Shown: positions 55,628 through 59,998 of the stretch, in pieces
How the letters are laid out: each line of letters starts with the position of its first letter
Position numbering within the stretch: the first letter of the stretch is position 1
Assembly (NCBI GenBank): GCA_905480595.1
Contig: CAJQQY010000315.1
Coordinates: 1 to 59,998, forward strand
Direction: 5' to 3'
Length of the DNA stretch: 59,998 bases
Source of the DNA: an uncultured Saprospiraceae bacterium
Lineage (GTDB): Bacteria; Bacteroidota; Bacteroidia; Chitinophagales; Saprospiraceae
Translations under genes and position numbers: made by a program
Notes under the pieces: model-generated
Seen by the model: the letters and a program-made list of their open reading frames with translations, nothing else
Database searches by the model: none
What the model was told of the DNA's origin: nothing

Positions 55628-58357
55628 ATGACTACGAGCATAGCAGTATTTAGCTCCATCGTATATATTTTAGTTTTATTTTTAATAGCCTACTATGCTG
55701 ATGCCAAGGCAAGGCAAGGGAAAAGTATTGTGAATAATCCTTACACTTATGCTTTATCACTTGCAGTATATTGTACGGCATGGACATTTTATGGAAGCGT
55801 AGGAAAGGCAGCCTCGTTGGGTGGACTTACTTTTTTGACCATTTATATTGGCCCTGTTCTAATAGCACCGCTCTGGATTTTTATTGTAAAAAAAATAATC
55901 CTCATCAGTAAATCACAAAGGATTACTTCCATTGCAGATTTTATATCCTCTCGATATGGCAAGAGTACCACGCTTGGAATCATCGTAACTTTGATTGCCG
56001 TAATTGGTATAATTCCTTATATCTCGATTCAGTTAAAAGCAATTAATTCAAGTTCAAGTATCTTGGCTTATCAATCAGATTGGTTAGGGGATTTGTTGGA
56101 TGGTTCTGCTTTTTATCTGGAAAAAGCATTTTTGATTGCTGTAATTCTTACCATCTTTACCATTCTATTTGGTGCTCGTCATCTTGATCCGAATGAAAGA
56201 CATGAAGGATTGATTGCAGCTATTGCATTTGAATCCATTTGGAAATTAGTGGCGTTTTTAGCCATCGGAATATTTGTGACTTTTGGCGTTTATGGGGGCT
56301 TTGAAGATCTGTTTAGTCAGGCGTACCAGGACGAAGAATTGTCTAAAATTTTTTCCATCAATGATTCAGGAATAGAAAGTTGGTCATGGTCGTGGTTAAT
56401 TATTTTATCGATGAGTGCTATTATGTTGTTGCCTCGCCAATTTCACGTTATGGTGGTTGAAAATACCGATCCTAAATTTGTAGAAAAAGCAGCTTGGTTA
56501 TTTCCTTTATATCTTTTACTCATTAATATTTTTGTCATTCCAATTGCTTGCGGCGGATTATTACATTTTCCAAATGGACAAGTTGAGCCTGATAATTTTG
56601 TATTGAGTCTTCCTTTGTATTATGGAAATGATTTGTTAGCCCTCTTTGTTTATCTTGGAGGATTGTCAGCAGCGACAGGAATGGTGATAGTTGCGGTGAT
56701 TGCATTGAGTATTATGATCAGTAATAATTTGGTGATGCCAGTATTGATTCAAACATCTTTGATCAAAGAAAGTGCGAAGAAAGATTTGAGTAAAACCCTA
56801 ATTAATATTCGACGTGTGAGTATTGTTATGGTGATGCTGTTAGCCTATATTTATTTTAAATATGTGAGTACAGAATATCCATTAGTTTCGATTGGATTAA
56901 TTTCATTTACAGCTATTGCTCAATTTTTACCCGTGGTGATAGGAGGGCTTTATTGGAAAAATGCAACAAGGAAAGGGGCCATCGCAGCATTACTATCAGG
57001 TTTCTTTATTTGGGCAATAACATTAGGATGGCCGACCATGGCTGATGCAGGTTTGTTTTCACCGTACACCATTGAGAATGGATACTTTGGAATAAGTTTT
57101 CTGAAACCATTTGCCTTAATGGGGATGGATGGAACAGATCATGTTGCACATTCAGCCTTTTGGAGTTTACTGATAAATGTCTTTGTTTTTATTACTGTTT
57201 CATTAAATACAAAACAGAGACAAATAGAAATTACTCAGGCAGATTTATTTGTAGATATTGAAAAATATACCCAAACTGGAGGCGACTTCGAAGTAGTAAA
57301 ACGAAAAGCAAAACTTGATGAAATCAAAGAACTGATGTATCGTTTTTTAGGAAGAGAATCAGGCAAGAAGGTCCTAAAAGGTTTTGCGAAAACGCGAAAA
57401 ATTGATTTGAGTAAAATGGAAAACGCGAATGCTGAAATTATCAATTTTGCAGAGACACATCTAGCTGGAGCCATCGGTGCTGCTAGTGCAAAAATTGTTT
57501 TGAAGTCGGTAGTCAAAGAAGATTCAATTAGTTTAGAGGAGATGCTAAGTATCCTTGATCGAACCCAAGAAGTGATCCAATATTCTAAGGAGTTAGAAAA
57601 GAAATCAAAAGAATTACAAGCCACCACCAGTCAATTAAAAACTGCGAATAAACGACTCAAAGCACTCGACGAGCTCAAAGCAGATTTTGTAACCACAGTT
57701 ACCCATGAACTCAGAACGCCAATAACTTCCATCAAATCTTTGTCAAAAATTATTTATGATAATGAGGATTTGAGTACGGAGAAACGAGGAGAATATTTAA
57801 GCATAGTAGTGCGAGAAAGTGAACGAATCACTAGACTCATTAATCAAGTTTTGGATTTGGAAAAAGTACAATCTGAGGCTGCTGAAGTTAAAAAGGAAAA
57901 AATAGATTTTAACGACTTAGTGCAAAAAACTAGTCATGGATTAGAAGAAATTTTAAATCAAAAAGGAATCACTTATGATTTTAATTTTCCAGAAGGAGTA
58001 TTAAAAACGCTTGGAGATTTTGACAGACTGACTCAAGTTGTTTTAAATATTTTATCAAATGCCATTAAGTTTTGCGATGATGAAAATGGAAAAATAAATT
58101 TGTCTTTAGAAAAAGATAATAAAATGATCACTTTGAAAATTTCAGATAATGGTGATGGAATAAAACTAGAAAATCAACAACTGATTTTTGAAAAATTCAC
58201 ACAACTAAGTTCTCAAAAATTGGGAAAACCAAAGGGGAGTGGATTAGGATTATTTATTTGTAAAGAAATATTGAGACAGCATAACGGGGAAATTTTTGTA
58301 GAAAGTAAAGAAGGAGAAGGAGCTACTTTTGTAATAAAAATACCTTCATTAAATTAA
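55628..58357 (+). CDS. CrbS-like hybrid: SSS transporter domain fused to sensor histidine kinase
   Basis: 909 residues. About 13 transmembrane helices (1-~530) form a sodium:solute symporter domain (AYYADAKARQGKSI, AVYCTAWTFYGSVGKAASLGGL), then a cytosolic helical part and coiled coil (about 640-690). HisKA has H-box VTHELRTPITSIKSL with phospho-acceptor H693. HATPase_c has N-box VVLNILSNAIKF, G1 SDNGDGIKLEN and G2 KGSGLGLFICKEIL. Known: CbrA/CrbS kinases of this architecture sense carboxylates and control acs. No receiver or PAS domain is fused. Its likely partner is the receiver protein 123 bases downstream. Confidence 0.93.
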   Translation: MTTSIAVFSSIVYILVLFLIAYYADAKARQGKSIVNNPYTYALSLAVYCTAWTFYGSVGKAASLGGLTFLTIYIGPVLIAPLWIFIVKKIILISKSQRITSIADFISSRYGKSTTLGIIVTLIAVIGIIPYISIQLKAINSSSSILAYQSDWLGDLLDGSAFYLEKAFLIAVILTIFTILFGARHLDPNERHEGLIAAIAFESIWKLVAFLAIGIFVTFGVYGGFEDLFSQAYQDEELSKIFSINDSGIESWSWSWLIILSMSAIMLLPRQFHVMVVENTDPKFVEKAAWLFPLYLLLINIFVIPIACGGLLHFPNGQVEPDNFVLSLPLYYGNDLLALFVYLGGLSAATGMVIVAVIALSIMISNNLVMPVLIQTSLIKESAKKDLSKTLINIRRVSIVMVMLLAYIYFKYVSTEYPLVSIGLISFTAIAQFLPVVIGGLYWKNATRKGAIAALLSGFFIWAITLGWPTMADAGLFSPYTIENGYFGISFLKPFALMGMDGTDHVAHSAFWSLLINVFVFITVSLNTKQRQIEITQADLFVDIEKYTQTGGDFEVVKRKAKLDEIKELMYRFLGRESGKKVLKGFAKTRKIDLSKMENANAEIINFAETHLAGAIGAASAKIVLKSVVKEDSISLEEMLSILDRTQEVIQYSKELEKKSKELQATTSQLKTANKRLKALDELKADFVTTVTHELRTPITSIKSLSKIIYDNEDLSTEKRGEYLSIVVRESERITRLINQVLDLEKVQSEAAEVKKEKIDFNDLVQKTSHGLEEILNQKGITYDFNFPEGVLKTLGDFDRLTQVVLNILSNAIKFCDDENGKINLSLEKDNKMITLKISDNGDGIKLENQQLIFEKFTQLSSQKLGKPKGSGLGLFICKEILRQHNGEIFVESKEGEGATFVIKIPSLN

Positions 58358-58480
58358 CTTGTTTTTTTGTTAAAAATCACCTTAAAAAGCTGGGTTAAAT
58401 TTCTTTTTTTTCTGGGAAATAGCTTAAATTTATTGCCATAGAAAATCTATAAACATTTATTAACAAAACAAACATTATTA

Positions 58481-58861
58481 ATGTCAGAGGAAACGAAAAA
58501 GGTTTTACTCGTTGACGACGAACCTAATATTTTAGTCGCCATTGAGTTCCTAATGGAGCAAAATGGATTCGTTGTTGAAAAGGCATATAATGGAGAAGAA
58601 GCTTTGGCAAAGGCTAAAGTTTTTCAGCCCGAAATAATTGTATTAGATGTGATGATGCCAGGAATGGATGGATTTGAAGTAGCAAGAATTTTGCGAAATA
58701 CACCAAGCTCCTCTGAAGTTAAAATCATCTTTTTGACAGCAAAAGGAACAGAGGCTGATAAGATAAATGGATATAGCAAAGGGGGAGATATTTACTTGAC
58801 TAAACCATTTAACAATGATGAATTGGTCATGGTAGTTTCGGAGTTAGCAGAATATGGATAA
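58481..58861 (+). CDS. Receiver-only response regulator
   Basis: 126 residues, a single REC domain. Acid pocket DD at 12-13, phospho-acceptor D56 in VLDVMMPGMDG, T86 in FLTAKG and K108 in LTKPF are all present. There is no DNA-binding output domain after it, unlike Vibrio/Pseudomonas CrbR. It is likely phosphorylated by the kinase upstream and acts through a protein partner. It is followed directly by acs. Confidence 0.93.
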   Translation: MSEETKKVLLVDDEPNILVAIEFLMEQNGFVVEKAYNGEEALAKAKVFQPEIIVLDVMMPGMDGFEVARILRNTPSSSEVKIIFLTAKGTEADKINGYSKGGDIYLTKPFNNDELVMVVSELAEYG

Positions 58862-58922
58862 CATTTTTTTTCTAGGAATACATATACAAATCTATATATT
58901 TATATAATTTAAAAATCAACAA

Positions 58923-59998
58923 ATGACTCATCAAATCAAAACATTTAAAGATTATCAAAAAACCTATGATGATAGTGTAAAAAATCCTGAAAAATTTTGG
59001 GATAAACAAGCTAAGACTTTTACTTGGATGAAGCCTTGGAAAAAAGTTTTAGAATCAGATTTTAGAAAGCCTGACGTAAAGTGGTTTATCGGAGGTAAAA
59101 TGAATATTACCGTCAATTGTCTTGATCGACATTTGGAAGAAAGAGGAGATGAAACAGCACTCATTTGGGAACCAAATGATCCAAGTCAACCATTCAAGAC
59201 TTATACTTACCGAGAATTATATACTGAAGTTTGTCGTTGCGCAAATATGTTAAAAGCCAACGGCATCAAAAAAGGAGATCGAGTTTGTTTTTATATGCCG
59301 ATGGTGGCTGAGTTGACGATTGCTGTTTTAGCATGTGCAAGAATTGGGGCAATCCACTCTGTAGTTTTTGCAGGTTTTTCAGCAAATGCTTTAGCCGATC
59401 GGATTAAAGATTCGTCGTGTAAAATGGTGATATGTTCAGATTATAATAATCGAGGCGCTAAAAATATTCCAGTAAAACAAGTAGTTGATGATGCTTTGAA
59501 AATGGGATGTAAAAGTATCGAAACGGTCATCGTTCATAAGAACACAGGTGGCAAGACTAAAATGAAAAAAGGTCGTGATAAGTGGTGGCATGATGAAATT
59601 TCAGGTAAGCGAAAAACTTGCAAGCCAGCACAAATGGATTCTGAAGATGTGCTCTTTATTTTATATACTTCAGGTTCGACAGGTAAGCCAAAAGGAGTAG
59701 TTCATACTTGTGGAGGTTACATGGTTTACACGTGTTTTTCTTTTAAAAATGTTTTCCAATATGAGCAAGGAGATGTGTATTGGTGTACGGCAGATATTGG
59801 TTGGATTACAGGACATTCCTATATTATTTATGGACCGCTTTTGGCTGGTGCAACAACGATGATGTTTGAAGGAGTTCCAACTTTTCCAGACGCTGGACGA
59901 TTTTGGCATGTTTGTGAAAAGCACAAAGTCAATCAATTTTATACTGCACCAACTGCTATTCGAGCATTGATGGCAAAGGGGGATCATTGGCCAAGTCA
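58923..59998 (+). CDS. acs: Acetyl-CoA synthetase, 3' end outside the window
   Basis: The frame from ATG 58923 is open to the window's end, giving 358 residues of the ~640 expected. It activates acetate with ATP and CoA to acetyl-CoA. Visible motifs: WFIGGKMNITVNCLDRHLEE, MVAELTIAVLACARIGAIHSVVFAGFS, the adenylate-forming P-loop-like YTSGSTGKPKG, TADIGWITGHSYIIYGPL and FWHVCEKHKVNQFYTAPTAIR. The catalytic-lysine half is beyond the edge. It follows the receiver gene by ~60 bases, with AT-rich repeats between, and completes the acetate module. Confidence 0.97.
   Translation, partial: MTHQIKTFKDYQKTYDDSVKNPEKFWDKQAKTFTWMKPWKKVLESDFRKPDVKWFIGGKMNITVNCLDRHLEERGDETALIWEPNDPSQPFKTYTYRELYTEVCRCANMLKANGIKKGDRVCFYMPMVAELTIAVLACARIGAIHSVVFAGFSANALADRIKDSSCKMVICSDYNNRGAKNIPVKQVVDDALKMGCKSIETVIVHKNTGGKTKMKKGRDKWWHDEISGKRKTCKPAQMDSEDVLFILYTSGSTGKPKGVVHTCGGYMVYTCFSFKNVFQYEQGDVYWCTADIGWITGHSYIIYGPLLAGATTMMFEGVPTFPDAGRFWHVCEKHKVNQFYTAPTAIRALMAKGDHWPS

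Noticed and set aside
58964-59987. Minus-strand ORFs over the right end
   Set aside because: They are shadows of the plus-strand acetyl-CoA synthetase frame, which is open to the window's end and rich in family motifs.

Overview
The window is about 60 kb of an AT-rich chromosome from a member of the Bacteroidota, most likely a Saprospiria/Saprospiraceae-type bacterium. The evidence is five large secreted proteins with type IX secretion (T9SS) C-terminal domains (three type A, two 'gliding motility-associated' type B), SprB-like and choice-of-anchor-L domains, a cohesin/dockerin-like protein, a glycine-rich RRM protein, and a textbook Bacteroidota promoter (TTTG, 19 nt, TATCTTTG) ahead of the tRNA cluster. 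No rRNA, CRISPR array, insertion sequence or prophage was seen.

Layout. (1) 1-23.7 kb holds secreted proteins: the end of a TPR-like protein, an M14-type zinc carboxypeptidase, a 1228-aa HYR/dockerin/cohesin-like T9SS protein, a beta-helix T9SS protein, a sortilin/BNR-repeat protein, a small leucine-rich-repeat protein, and a giant 2587-aa adhesin-like protein with 18 tandem 84-residue domains. (2) 23.9-38.3 kb is the ancient translation/transcription block: tRNA-Thr(TGT), Tyr(GTA), Gly(TCC), Thr(GGT), tuf, tRNA-Trp(CCA), secE, nusG, rplK, rplA, rplJ, rplL, rpoB, rpoC. NusG has an unusual acidic N-terminal extension of about 113 residues, and several hairpins sit between the genes. (3) 38.3-39.35 kb is a small accessory insertion bracketed by about 85 percent identical 74-bp direct repeats of the rpoC 3' end plus terminator. 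It holds a membrane-protein gene and a decayed ORF. (4) 39.4-48 kb has an RRM protein, riboflavin synthase, a T9SS type B protein, a Ca2+/Na+ antiporter, a 48-aa membrane microprotein candidate, a monoheme cytochrome lipoprotein and an ELWxxDGT-repeat protein. (5) 48-60 kb is an acetate/short-chain-acid module: a DEDDh exonuclease overlapping a cNMP/CBS/DUF294 nucleotidyltransferase-like protein, a divergent ArsR-type regulator, an outer-membrane porin, a DUF4212 plus sodium:solute symporter pair, small membrane proteins, a CrbS-like histidine kinase with its own symporter domain, a receiver-only response regulator, and the 5' part of acetyl-CoA synthetase, which runs off the right edge.

Working together: the module at 48-60 kb plausibly senses, imports and activates acetate. 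The porin carries it across the outer membrane, the symporter across the inner membrane, Acs makes acetyl-CoA, and CrbS-like/receiver and ArsR-like proteins are candidate regulators. The most novel-looking items are the rpoC-tail duplication bracketing accessory DNA, the exonuclease/nucleotidyltransferase pair tied to acetate genes, the receiver-only partner of the CrbS-like kinase, the acidic NusG extension, and a 108-bp structured palindrome at 4085-4192.
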